A stretch of DNA of 5,867 nt from Pseudomonadales bacterium (lineage in GTDB: Bacteria; Pseudomonadota; Gammaproteobacteria; Steroidobacterales; Steroidobacteraceae), in assembly GCA_020442965.1 (NCBI GenBank), contig JAGRJB010000049.1, forward strand, positions 1 to 5,867, written 5' to 3'. Positions 1 to 5,710 of this stretch are shown here, one piece after another (positions within the stretch are counted from its first letter, which is position 1; each line of letters starts with the position of its first letter). The notes beneath the pieces are model-generated. The model made no database searches, had not been told where the DNA came from, and saw nothing but the letters and a program-made list of their open reading frames with translations. The translations under genes were made by a program, and so were the position numbers.

Positions 1-529
1 TCTGCTCGCCGAGCCACATCAGAAATACCGTGCCCGTGGTCATCGTGACCGTGGCGACGAACAGGAATTGCCAGCCGGGCACCTGCACCATGCCGCCATT
101 CTGCAACGCCACCGCAGCACCGAAGGACTGGACCAAGGCCAGCGCAACCGTACCGTAGCGAGTGATCTCTGTGAGCTTGCGTCGACCGGCTTCGCCTTCC
201 TTGCGCCACTCCATCCACTGCGGCACCACCATGCCCATCATCTGCACGATGATCGACGCCGAAATGTACGGCATGACGCCCATGGCGAAAATCGACAGGC
301 GCTCGAGCGCACCGCCCGAGAACATGTTGACGATCCCGAGGATCGTTTCCGCCTGATCTTCGAAGAACTTCGCCACGGCTCCCGGGTTGATACCGGGCAC
401 CGGAATGAACGTACCGATCCGGTAGACGATCAGGCCACCCACGAGGAACAGCAGGCGATTGACCACCTCGCGCGATCGGGTGGCGTCCCCTAATACCGCC
501 GCCGGATTGCTGATCGCATTCTTGGCCAC
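1..529 (-). CDS. secY: Protein translocase subunit SecY, N-terminal 176 residues (cut by window edge)
   Basis: SecY is the central channel of the inner-membrane SecYEG translocon, which exports unfolded proteins with SecA and inserts membrane proteins with the ribosome. The visible part begins MAKNAISNPA. It has a first membrane segment at about residues 26-46 containing FIPVPGI, and the plug/TM2 region with NMFSGGAL (68-75) and MPYISASII (86-94). The cytoplasmic loop EGEAGRRK (111-118) follows, and the last part, ending MWLGEQ, covers TM3 and TM4. All of these match E. coli SecY in order and position; the family is usually about 440 residues, so roughly 60% lies beyond the left edge. The start is GTG. 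No ATG, GTG or TTG lies in frame between it and the rplO stop 36 nt upstream, and the next Met is at residue 69, so this start is nearly forced. The Shine-Dalgarno is weak. Last visible gene of the spc group, 36 nt after rplO. Confidence 0.97.
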   Translation of the reverse strand, partial: MAKNAISNPAAVLGDATRSREVVNRLLFLVGGLIVYRIGTFIPVPGINPGAVAKFFEDQAETILGIVNMFSGGALERLSIFAMGVMPYISASIIVQMMGMVVPQWMEWRKEGEAGRRKLTEITRYGTVALALVQSFGAAVALQNGGMVQVPGWQFLFVATVTMTTGTVFLMWLGEQ

Positions 530-565
530 TGTCGTTACTCGTTGACGTCGGTGTGAACCGTCGCC

Positions 566-1000
566 TTACGCCTCGATGCTGCCGCCGGCCGCTTCGATCG
601 CAGCACGGGCACCCTTGGTCACGCCAATCCCTTTGAGCTTGACCGCCTTCTTGAGCTCGCCAGACAACACAACCTTCGCCTGTTCAGCGAAAGCCGGCAC
701 GATGTTGGCGGCTTTGAGCGCCGCAAGATCGATCACCGCTGCATCCAGCTTCACGAGCTCGCTCAGCCGCACTTCGGCGCGCGACGACTTCATCGCCGAA
801 CGAAAACCCACTTTCGGCAAGCGACGCTGCAAGGGCATCTGGCCGCCCTCGAAACCGACCTTGTGATAGCCGCCCTTGCGCGCACGCTGTCCCTTGACGC
901 CGCGACCGCAAGTCTTGCCCTGGCCTGCCGAAGCGCCGCGACCAACGCGCAAACGAGCACGCTTGGATCCCGGGGCTGGCTTCATTGTGTTAAGACGCAT
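566..1000 (-). CDS. rplO: 50S ribosomal protein L15
   Basis: L15 is a late-assembling protein of the large subunit whose extended N-terminus threads into 23S rRNA. The product has 144 residues, the same as E. coli L15. It begins [13 protein letters not shown] and has the Gly/Arg-rich N-terminal arm (about 19-46, with [11 protein letters not shown]) followed by [15 protein letters not shown] (49-63). The C-terminal signature [14 protein letters not shown] is at 127-140. The ATG start is supported by a GGAG Shine-Dalgarno at 1008-1011, 7 nt upstream, and by the conserved MRLN start. It lies 36 nt after rpmD and 36 nt before secY, and is co-transcribed with both by position. Nothing is unusual in length or motifs. 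Confidence 0.98.
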   Translation of the reverse strand: MRLNTMKPAPGSKRARLRVGRGASAGQGKTCGRGVKGQRARKGGYHKVGFEGGQMPLQRRLPKVGFRSAMKSSRAEVRLSELVKLDAAVIDLAALKAANIVPAFAEQAKVVLSGELKKAVKLKGIGVTKGARAAIEAAGGSIEA

Positions 1001-1036
1001 CTATCTACTCCAAAGTTACCTGAATCGCCGCAGCGC

Positions 1037-1225
1037 TCAGGCGCGCTCCACCTTGAGGAGGTGAGTAGCCGTATTGATCATGCCGCGGTTCTCGGGGGTA
1101 TCCGCGACCACGACCGTATGATTCGGACGTCGCAATCCCAAGCCGCGTACCGACGAGGTGATGTTCCTGATCTGGCCCGCAAGGCTCCTGACCAACGTCA
1201 CTTTCAGTTTTGATTCGTTAGCCAT
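1037..1225 (-). CDS. rpmD: 50S ribosomal protein L30
   Basis: L30 is a small protein on the surface of the large subunit. The product has 62 residues, close to the roughly 60 usual for bacterial short-form L30. It begins [14 protein letters not shown] and contains [10 protein letters not shown] (29-38) and the conserved [10 protein letters not shown] (42-51). A longer reading frame runs upstream to 1399, but homology begins only at this ATG. The ATG also has a clear GAGGAG Shine-Dalgarno 7 nt upstream, inside the end of rpsE. The first 8 nt overlap the last codons and TAA of rpsE (ATGGCTAA), which suggests that ribosomes finishing S5 pass directly to L30. L30 is absent from some bacterial lineages, so its presence is mildly informative. 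Confidence 0.97.
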   Translation of the reverse strand: MANESKLKVTLVRSLAGQIRNITSSVRGLGLRRPNHTVVVADTPENRGMINTATHLLKVERA

Positions 1226-1727
1226 GCAGAATCTCCTCGACGGACTTGCCGCGCTTGGCCGCAATTTCGTCGGGCGAACGCATCGAGCCGAGCGCCTTGA
1301 CCGTGGCGCGCACGACGTTGATCGGATTGCGTGAGCCATAGCTCTTCGCCAGCACATTGCGAACGCCGGCAGCCTCGAGCACCGCACGCATGCTGCCACC
1401 CGCGATGACGCCGGTACCGTCAGAGGCCGGCTGCATGTAGATATGCGTCGCGCCGTGAGTCCCTTTGACCGCGAAGTGCAACGTATCGTTCCGCAACGCG
1501 ACGTTCACCATGTTCTTGCGCGCCGCAGCCATCGCCTTGGAAATCGCCACCGGTACCTCGCGCGCTTTGCCAAAGCCGAAGCCGACGCGACCGGCGCCGT
1601 CGCCAACGACCGTGAGTGCCGTGAAGCCAAACTGCCGGCCACCCTTGACCACCTTGGCCGTGCGGTTGACCGCGACGAGCTTCTCGAGATACTCGTCCTG
1701 CGCTTGCGATTTGTCGATTCGTGCCAT
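1218..1727 (-). CDS. rpsE: 30S ribosomal protein S5
   Basis: S5 sits at the back of the small subunit near the mRNA entry and decoding region and affects accuracy. The product has 169 residues (E. coli 167). The N-terminal double-stranded-RNA-binding-type domain spans about 14-77, including [18 protein letters not shown] (27-44) and GKAREVP (53-59). The C-terminal domain carries GTGVIAGG (104-111), VLEAAGV (116-122), [16 protein letters not shown] (127-142) and the terminal [12 protein letters not shown] (156-167). The VKGG loop region, where spectinomycin-resistance changes are known in E. coli S5, looks wild type. The start ATG is 12 nt after the rplR stop and has only a weak GCGGAA Shine-Dalgarno, so it may rely on coupling to rplR. 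The end overlaps rpmD by 8 nt. Confidence 0.98.
   Translation of the reverse strand: MARIDKSQAQDEYLEKLVAVNRTAKVVKGGRQFGFTALTVVGDGAGRVGFGFGKAREVPVAISKAMAAARKNMVNVALRNDTLHFAVKGTHGATHIYMQPASDGTGVIAGGSMRAVLEAAGVRNVLAKSYGSRNPINVVRATVKALGSMRSPDEIAAKRGKSVEEILHG
1233..1238 (-). promoter_or_regulatory. Ribosome binding site for rpmD inside rpsE
   Basis: The message reads GAGGAG within the S5 codons for VEEI, 7 nt before the rpmD ATG at 1225. It fixes the L30 start inside the rpsE coding end. Confidence 0.75.
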
Positions 1728-1739
1728 GTTCAGTTCCGC

Positions 1740-2099
1740 TTAGATTTCGAGGCCAGCTTCACGCGCGGCATCTGCCAACGCCTTGACGCGACCGTGATAC
1801 ATGAAGCCCGAGCGGTCGAATGCGACCTTCGAGATACCTTTTGCTTTGGCCGCTTCGGCAATAGCGCGACCGACAGCCTGCGCCGCTTCGATGTTGCCCT
1901 TGGACTTGAGCCCGGCCGCCAGCGAGGCCTGCACGGTCGACGCGGTAGCGATCACAGTGGCGCCCGATGCATCAAACACCTGCGCGTACATGTGCCGCGG
2001 CGTCCGATGAATGGTCAGACGCGCAATGCCCTGCTCGCGAATCCGCGCCCGGGTCTTGATCGCGCGGCGCTGCCGCCGCTCTTTCTTGGTGATTGACAT
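1740..2099 (-). CDS. rplR: 50S ribosomal protein L18
   Basis: L18 binds 5S rRNA and, with L5, helps dock it on the large subunit in the central protuberance. The product has 119 residues (E. coli 117). It has a basic N-terminal tail ([17 protein letters not shown], 5-21) and the conserved [11 protein letters not shown] (31-41). The C-terminal [24 protein letters not shown] (94-117) is split here into recognisable blocks DRSGF and [13 protein letters not shown], both nearly identical to E. coli. The ATG lies 18 nt after rplF, with a partial Shine-Dalgarno AGTAGG at 2105-2110 and 5 nt spacing. rpsE follows after 12 nt. Confidence 0.98.
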   Translation of the reverse strand: MSITKKERRQRRAIKTRARIREQGIARLTIHRTPRHMYAQVFDASGATVIATASTVQASLAAGLKSKGNIEAAQAVGRAIAEAAKAKGISKVAFDRSGFMYHGRVKALADAAREAGLEI

Positions 2100-2117
2100 A
2101 CGTGCCTACTAGAAGAA

Positions 2118-2645
2118 TTACTTCTTCTTGCCTTCCTTCAATGTGATCTTCTCACCGCTGTATCGGACGCCCTTGCCCTTGTAAGGCTCTGGTGGCCGAA
2201 TGTCGCGAATCTCGGCGGCTACCTGACCGACCTGCTGCCGGTCGATGCCCTTGATCAGAACCTCGGTCTGGCTCGGCGTCTCGATGCTGATGCCTTCCGG
2301 AATCGGGAAATTCACTGCGTGCGAAAAGCCGAGCGTGAGATTCAAGGCCTTGCCTTGCACCGACGCACGAAAGCCGACGCCCACCAGCTCGAGCTTGCGC
2401 TCATAGCCCTTCGACACACCGCGCACCATGTTGGCGAGGTGCGCACGCGTCGAGCCCGCAGCCATCCGCTTGGCGACGTCCTCATACTTGACTGAAAGCA
2501 CCTTCTCTTGCTGCACGACGGATATGCCGTCCGCGACCGGCAACGAGAGTTCACCCTTGGCGCCTTTGACCTTGATGAGATTGCTCGCGATCGTGGCGGT
2601 CACGCCCTGCGGCAAATCTACGGGTCGTTTTGCAACTCGGCTCAT
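2118..2645 (-). CDS. rplF: 50S ribosomal protein L6
   Basis: L6 binds 23S rRNA near the sarcin-ricin loop and the factor-binding site of the large subunit. The product has 175 residues (E. coli 177). It shows the two repeated L6 domains: residues about 1-82, with MSRVAKRPVDLP at the start and TRAHLANMVRGVSKGY (66-81), and about 83-175, with LVGVGFRA (87-94). The family signature PPEPYKGKGVRY (151-162) and the Lys-rich end KEGKKK complete it. The ATG is preceded by AGGA at 2655-2658, 9 nt away. The gap to rpsH upstream is 40 nt, among the longer ones in this cluster, with no clear promoter or hairpin seen in it. Confidence 0.98.
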   Translation of the reverse strand: MSRVAKRPVDLPQGVTATIASNLIKVKGAKGELSLPVADGISVVQQEKVLSVKYEDVAKRMAAGSTRAHLANMVRGVSKGYERKLELVGVGFRASVQGKALNLTLGFSHAVNFPIPEGISIETPSQTEVLIKGIDRQQVGQVAAEIRDIRPPEPYKGKGVRYSGEKITLKEGKKK

Positions 2646-2685
2646 GTCGTCTTGTCCTGGATCTGGTTCCGTTCTATCTGACTCG

Positions 2686-3081
2686 TCAAGCGACGATGCA
2701 CAGCACTTCGCCGCCTTGGCCGATCGCGCGCGCTTGCTTGTCCGTCATCACTCCCTTCGGCGTGGAGACGATGGCAGTGCCCAAGCCGCCCAAAATCTTC
2801 GGCAGATCATCTTTGCCGCGATAGATCCTGAGACCCGGTCGGCTCACGCGCTCGAGCCGGTCGATGACAGGCCGGCCCTCGTAGTACTTCAACTCGATAA
2901 CGAGCGTGCTCTTCGCACCCTCGTTGGCGATGCGGTACTCACCGACGTAGCCCTCGTCCTTCAGTACCTTGAGGATCGACGCCTTCACCTTCGAAGCGCT
3001 CATGGAGACGTCGGCCTTGCCGGCGCGCTGCGCATTGCGGATGCGGGTCAAGAGATCGGCGATTGGATCAGTCATGCTCAT
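2686..3081 (-). CDS. rpsH: 30S ribosomal protein S8
   Basis: S8 is a primary 16S rRNA-binding protein that binds helix 21 and organises the central domain of the small subunit. In E. coli it also represses its own operon by binding the message at the rplX-rplE junction. The product has 131 residues (E. coli 130). It begins [18 protein letters not shown] and carries [11 protein letters not shown] (77-87) and the RNA-binding signature STPKGVMTD (106-114). It ends GGEVLCIVA. Two ATGs are possible, at 3081 and 3075. The first is preferred because the MSM beginning is conserved and the Shine-Dalgarno TAAGGAG lies 8 nt before it. Confidence 0.98.
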   Translation of the reverse strand: MSMTDPIADLLTRIRNAQRAGKADVSMSASKVKASILKVLKDEGYVGEYRIANEGAKSTLVIELKYYEGRPVIDRLERVSRPGLRIYRGKDDLPKILGGLGTAIVSTPKGVMTDKQARAIGQGGEVLCIVA

Positions 3082-3089
3082 GCCGGCGA

Positions 3090-3096
3090 CTCCTTA
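3090..3096 (-). promoter_or_regulatory. Ribosome binding site for rpsH overlapping the rpsN stop
   Basis: The message reads TAAGGAG, a 7-base match to the anti-Shine-Dalgarno complement, 8 nt before the rpsH ATG at 3081. Its first three bases are the rpsN stop codon, so a ribosome terminating on rpsN sits on the rpsH binding site. The spacing favours the ATG at 3081 over the one at 3075. Confidence 0.75.
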
Positions 3097-3399
3097 CCAA
3101 CTCGCCTTCGACAGACCCGGCAGTTCGCCGCGTGCGGCGCCCTCTCGGATCTTGACGCGCGCCAGGCCGAACTTGCGGTAGACGCCGCGCGAACGCCCTG
3201 TGATTGCGCAGCGATTGCGGCCGCGAGTCGGGCTCGCATCGCGCGGCAGTTTCTGCAACCGCACCTGCGCTTCGAGACGCGCTTCGGGCGTGCTCTTCGG
3301 GCTGCGGATCACTTCCTTCAGTTCGGCGCGGCGCTTCGCGTACTTCTCCGCGATCTTCGCGCGGCGCTTCTCGCGCTCCACCATATTCGTCTTGGCCAT
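3094..3399 (-). CDS. rpsN: 30S ribosomal protein S14, long zinc-free form
   Basis: S14 is a late-assembling protein in the head of the small subunit, near the A-site tRNA. The product has 101 residues, exactly the E. coli length. It begins [13 protein letters not shown], has a very basic N-terminal half, the block [14 protein letters not shown] (51-64), and ends [11 protein letters not shown]. Only one Cys is present and there are no CxxC pairs, so this is the zinc-independent long type rather than the short zinc-ribbon type. An open frame extends upstream to 3585 through rplE, but homology starts at this ATG. The Shine-Dalgarno TAAGGA, which contains the rplE stop, lies 10 nt before it. The gaps are 13 nt from rplE and 12 nt to rpsH. 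Confidence 0.98.
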   Translation of the reverse strand: MAKTNMVEREKRRAKIAEKYAKRRAELKEVIRSPKSTPEARLEAQVRLQKLPRDASPTRGRNRCAITGRSRGVYRKFGLARVKIREGAARGELPGLSKASW

Positions 3400-3409
3400 G
3401 CTCTGCAGT

Positions 3410-3415
3410 TCCTTA
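3410..3415 (-). promoter_or_regulatory. Ribosome binding site for rpsN overlapping the rplE stop
   Basis: The message reads TAAGGA, whose TAA is the rplE stop codon, ending 10 nt before the rpsN ATG at 3399. It supports that ATG rather than the much longer frame running back into rplE. Confidence 0.7.
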
Positions 3416-3952
3416 CTTACGGAACGGAAATTTGAAGGCATCCAACAGGGCGCGGCCCTGCTTGTTGTCCTTCGCCGTCGTGGTAATCGTGATATCCATG
3501 CCGCGGATCTTGTCGACCTGGTCGTACTGGATCTCGGGGAAAATGATCTGTTCCTTGACGCCGAGGCTGTAGTTGCCGCGGCCATCGAATGAACGCGGAC
3601 TGATGCCGCGAAAGTCGCGTACGCGCGGCAGCGCGATCGTGATCAGGCGATCGAGAAACTCGTACATGCGTTCGCCACGCAAGGTCACCTTGCAACCGAT
3701 TGGCAAGCCATCGCGCAGCTTGAACGAGGCGATCGACTTCTTCGACTCGCACAGCACCGGCTTTTGTCCAGACAGCTTGATCAGATCGCCGACCGCCGCG
3801 TCCATGACTTTGCGATCAGCCACGGCCTCGCCCACTCCCATGTTGACCGTGATCTTGGTGATGCGCGGCACTTCCATGACGTTCTCGAGCGCCAACTCCT
3901 TCTGGAGCTGCGGCACTACCGTGTCGCGGTAGAACTCTCTTAATCGGGCCAT
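3413..3952 (-). CDS. rplE: 50S ribosomal protein L5
   Basis: L5 binds 5S rRNA in the central protuberance and contacts the small subunit and P-site tRNA. The product has 179 residues, the same as E. coli. Conserved blocks in order are [13 protein letters not shown] (34-46), SGQKP (61-65) and [20 protein letters not shown] (83-102). Then come [19 protein letters not shown] (113-131), EQIIFPEI (134-141) and [10 protein letters not shown] (151-160). The end is FPFRK. The ATG is preceded by AGGA at 3963-3966 with 10 nt spacing. The 49-nt gap from rplX is the longest in the window, and in E. coli this junction is where S8 acts as translational repressor. Confidence 0.98.
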   Translation of the reverse strand: MARLREFYRDTVVPQLQKELALENVMEVPRITKITVNMGVGEAVADRKVMDAAVGDLIKLSGQKPVLCESKKSIASFKLRDGLPIGCKVTLRGERMYEFLDRLITIALPRVRDFRGISPRSFDGRGNYSLGVKEQIIFPEIQYDQVDKIRGMDITITTTAKDNKQGRALLDAFKFPFRK

Positions 3953-3994
3953 TCTCGTGTGTTCCTGCCGGGTTACCTGGTTAGTGAAGTCGCG

Positions 3995-4011
3995 CGACGC
4001 CTCAAGCGTCG
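3995..4011 (-). promoter_or_regulatory. Small hairpin at the rplX stop codon, possible mRNA regulatory structure
   Basis: In the message the arms CGACGC and GCGTCG pair perfectly over 6 bp around the 5-nt loop TTGAG, and the loop contains the rplX TGA stop codon. A second self-complementary stretch, GTCGCGCGAC (3989-3998), overlaps the downstream arm and could form a competing fold. No U-run follows, so it is not an intrinsic terminator. The site lies at the rplX-rplE junction, where S8 represses the spc operon in E. coli. I could not match it to the S8-binding core of 16S rRNA helix 21, so a regulatory role is only suggested by position. Confidence 0.25.
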
Positions 4012-4322
4012 ATGACCTCGCCGGTCGACTTGAAAAATCGTACGCGCTTGCCGTCGTTCAAGGTCTTGATGCCCACCCGATCGCCCTTCTCGGCCGCCGG
4101 GTTCCACAGCGCGATCTTGGCGATCGGCAGCGGCATTTCCTTGTCGATGATGGCGCCAGACTGCGGCGCGCCACCGACGTTGCGCGGCTTCTGGTGCTTC
4201 TTCACCTTGTTGACGTTCGCGACCAGCACTTTGCCCCCGAGCACGGCGAGCACCGCACCGCGACGCCCCTTGTCCGAGCCGGCGATAACGACGACCTCGT
4301 CGCCCTTGCGAATCTTGTTCAT
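4002..4322 (-). CDS. rplX: 50S ribosomal protein L24
   Basis: L24 is an assembly-initiating protein that binds near the 5' end of 23S rRNA and lies by the exit of the peptide tunnel. The product has 106 residues (E. coli 104). It begins [19 protein letters not shown], which with RRGAVLAV forms the KOW motif (about 3-33). Next comes [10 protein letters not shown] (37-46), and the second half contains [13 protein letters not shown] (63-75). The ATG follows the rplN TAA after only 2 nt (TAAGGATG). The likely Shine-Dalgarno GAGG is inside rplN at 4333-4336, 10 nt upstream, so L24 translation is probably coupled to L14. Confidence 0.98.
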   Translation of the reverse strand: MNKIRKGDEVVVIAGSDKGRRGAVLAVLGGKVLVANVNKVKKHQKPRNVGGAPQSGAIIDKEMPLPIAKIALWNPAAEKGDRVGIKTLNDGKRVRFFKSTGEVIDA

Positions 4323-4324
4323 CC

Positions 4325-4693
4325 TTACAACACCTCGGGCGCGAGCGACACGATCTTCATGAAACGCTCGTTGCGCAATTCGCGCGTAACGGGCCCGAAG
4401 ATGCGCGTACCGATCGGCTCCAGCTTGTTAGTGAGCAGCACCGCAGCGTTCGTATCGAAGCGCAGCAACGAACCATCGGCGCGGCGCACACCCTTCCTGG
4501 TGCGTACCACGACCGCGTCGTACACCTCGCCCTTCTTGACCTTGCCGCGCGGGATCGCATCCTTGACGGATACCTTGATGACATCGCCCACGGACGCGTA
4601 GCGGCGACGTGAGCCACCGAGCACCTTGATACACATGACTGTCCGCGCACCGCTGTTATCGGCGGCATTCAGCATCGTTTGCAACTGGATCAT
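4325..4693 (-). CDS. rplN: 50S ribosomal protein L14
   Basis: L14 lies at the subunit interface, contacts 16S rRNA through an intersubunit bridge, and is the target of the silencing factor RsfS in bacteria. The product has 122 residues (E. coli 123). Conserved blocks are [17 protein letters not shown] (1-17), CIKVLGGS (21-28), [10 protein letters not shown] (46-55), [11 protein letters not shown] (61-71) and [15 protein letters not shown] (93-107). The end is APEVL. It is the first gene of the spc group by E. coli convention. Here it starts only 25 nt after rpsQ, with CGGAG (4703-4707) 9 nt before the ATG, so it probably shares the S10-group transcript. Confidence 0.98.
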   Translation of the reverse strand: MIQLQTMLNAADNSGARTVMCIKVLGGSRRRYASVGDVIKVSVKDAIPRGKVKKGEVYDAVVVRTRKGVRRADGSLLRFDTNAAVLLTNKLEPIGTRIFGPVTRELRNERFMKIVSLAPEVL

Positions 4694-4718
4694 GCTGCGT
4701 AGCTCCGCGTCTCAGTGA

Positions 4719-5012
4719 TTACGGCTGCGGCGCCCGTTCCACGATGGAAACGAGCGTCCAGTTCTTGTTACGCGACAACGGTCGGCATTCGGCGATCGCC
4801 ACCGTGTCGCCGGTGCGCGTTTCGTTCTTCTCGTCGTGTACGAGCAGCTTGGTCGTGCGGCGAATGTACTTGCCATAGCGCGGGTGCTTGACGAGTCGTT
4901 CGATCTCGACCGCGATGGTCTTGTTCATCTTGTTGCTGACGACCCGGCCGACGACCGAGTGCGAACCCGTATTGTCGGTTTGGGCGACAGCCGGAGTTTC
5001 CGTGGCATTCAT
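4719..5012 (-). CDS. rpsQ: 30S ribosomal protein S17 with N-terminal extension
   Basis: S17 is a primary binder of the 5' domain of 16S rRNA with an OB fold. The product has 97 residues against 84 in E. coli, and the difference is mostly an N-terminal extension. Residues 1-18 ([18 protein letters not shown]) are polar and have no counterpart in the core fold. The core starts near [13 protein letters not shown] (20-32). It continues with [15 protein letters not shown] (43-57), HDEKNE (59-64) and the signature [13 protein letters not shown] (68-80). The ATG directly follows the rpmC TAA with no gap. A TAGGAG sequence in the end of rpmC, 11 nt upstream, supports this long start, and no other start fits before the core. 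Confidence 0.95.
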   Translation of the reverse strand: MNATETPAVAQTDNTGSHSVVGRVVSNKMNKTIAVEIERLVKHPRYGKYIRRTTKLLVHDEKNETRTGDTVAIAECRPLSRNKNWTLVSIVERAPQP

Positions 5013-5249
5013 TTACTTTTTCGCTCCTACCGCGATTTTCTCGGCCGCGCTTTTCTCGGCTACGATTTCTTGCTGACGCAGCACGGTCTTGACGCGCGCG
5101 ATGCTCTTCTTGACCTTACCGAAGTCCGACGGCTTGACGCCCTGACCGGTCACCGCCTGCATGCGCAAACTGAATTGCTCCTTGCGGAGTTTGAGCAACT
5201 CGCCCTTGAGATCCGCCGCAGCCTTGCTGCGCAAGTCTTCGAATTTCAT
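5013..5249 (-). CDS. rpmC: 50S ribosomal protein L29 with C-terminal tail
   Basis: L29 lies beside the peptide tunnel exit, next to L23, where chaperones and the signal recognition particle dock. The product has 78 residues against 63 in E. coli. Residues 1-59 match the helical hairpin of the family: MKFEDLRSK at the start, LLKLRKEQFSLRMQAVTGQ (18-36) and ARVKTVLRQQ (51-60). The extra 15 or so residues form an Ala/Lys/Glu-rich tail ending AVGAKK, which could extend the second helix. The ATG overlaps the rplP stop by one base (TGATG), with AGGTG inside rplP as Shine-Dalgarno. The stop abuts the rpsQ start. Confidence 0.96.
   Translation of the reverse strand: MKFEDLRSKAAADLKGELLKLRKEQFSLRMQAVTGQGVKPSDFGKVKKSIARVKTVLRQQEIVAEKSAAEKIAVGAKK
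5024..5029 (-). promoter_or_regulatory. Ribosome binding site deciding the rpsQ start
   Basis: The message reads TAGGAG inside the last codons of rpmC, ending 11 nt before the rpsQ ATG. It is the only good Shine-Dalgarno near that start and supports the long N-terminus assigned to S17. Confidence 0.6.
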
Positions 5250-5662
5250 CAGCGCACCTGTCGCTTAACAAACATCGTCGATACCGAGAGCTTCGCGGCG
5301 CCGAGACGAAACGCCTCGCGCGCGGTCGCTTCGTCGACACCCTCGATCTCGAACAGCACTTTGCCCGGCTGGACCTTGACGACGTAGTACTCCACGTTGC
5401 CCTTGCCCGAGCCCATTCGCACTTCGAGCGGCTTCTTGGTGATAGGTACGTCCGGAAATACCCGCACTAACAACTCGCCCCCGCGCTTCACCGACCGCGA
5501 GATCGCACGGCGCGCAGCCTCGATCTCGCGCGCAGTCATGCGGGCACGGCTGGTGGCCTTGAGCCCGAACTCGCCGAACGAGACGGTCGAGCCACGATGG
5601 GCCAGACCGTAGTTACGGCCCTTGAACTGCTTGCGAAATTTGGTTCGCTTGGGTTGCAACAT
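5249..5662 (-). CDS. rplP: 50S ribosomal protein L16
   Basis: L16 lies near the peptidyl transferase centre and the A-site tRNA elbow and is added late in large-subunit assembly. The product has 137 residues (E. coli 136). It begins [17 protein letters not shown], followed by [11 protein letters not shown] (26-36), [14 protein letters not shown] (43-56) and [12 protein letters not shown] (67-78). Next are [13 protein letters not shown] (81-93) and [10 protein letters not shown] (97-106). Arg82 in VRMGSGKG aligns with E. coli Arg81, which is hydroxylated by the oxygenase YcfD/RoxA, so the target residue is kept. The ATG follows rpsC by 48 nt, with a weak AGG 10 nt upstream. The TGA overlaps the rpmC ATG by one base. 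Confidence 0.98.
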   Translation of the reverse strand: MLQPKRTKFRKQFKGRNYGLAHRGSTVSFGEFGLKATSRARMTAREIEAARRAISRSVKRGGELLVRVFPDVPITKKPLEVRMGSGKGNVEYYVVKVQPGKVLFEIEGVDEATAREAFRLGAAKLSVSTMFVKRQVR

Positions 5663-5710
5663 GATTCTTGAACCTGGTTAACTCTGCCGACGATCTCAGG
5701 TACTACGCGC

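Noticed and set aside
68..493. 141-codon His/Arg-rich plus-strand open frame, which might look like a metal-binding protein
   Set aside because: It is antisense to secY. The His and Arg runs come from reading the opposite strand of Met/Val/Gly-rich membrane-segment codons.
1037..1399. 120-residue version of the L30 frame starting upstream inside rpsE
   Set aside because: Only the last 62 residues match L30; the rest is an out-of-frame reading of rpsE, and the ATG at 1225 has its own strong ribosome binding site.
1443..2096. 217-codon plus-strand open frame opposite rpsE and rplR
   Set aside because: Antisense to two certain genes, Arg-rich low-information product, no recognisable motif.
2428..3435. 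335-codon open frame on the plus strand, antisense to rplF, rpsH, rpsN and the 3' end of rplE
   Set aside because: It lies wholly opposite four conserved ribosomal-protein genes, its predicted product is a mix of Arg/Ala/His/Leu typical of GC-rich antisense frames, and I recognise no domain. A shadow of codon bias explains it.
3094..3585. 163-residue version of the S14 frame starting upstream inside rplE
   Set aside because: Homology to S14 begins at the Met encoded at 3399 and gives exactly 101 residues. The upstream part is an out-of-frame reading of rplE.
3995..4011. Hairpin at the rplX end as a transcription terminator
   Set aside because: The stem is only 6 bp and no U-run follows it. 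The operon clearly continues into rplE.
3957..4601. 214-codon plus-strand open frame opposite rplX and rplN
   Set aside because: Same reason: opposite conserved genes with no recognisable family.
5663..5710. Possible promoter in the 48-nt rpsC-rplP gap
   Set aside because: I see no -35/-10 pair with proper spacing. The gap is within a standard co-transcribed pair.
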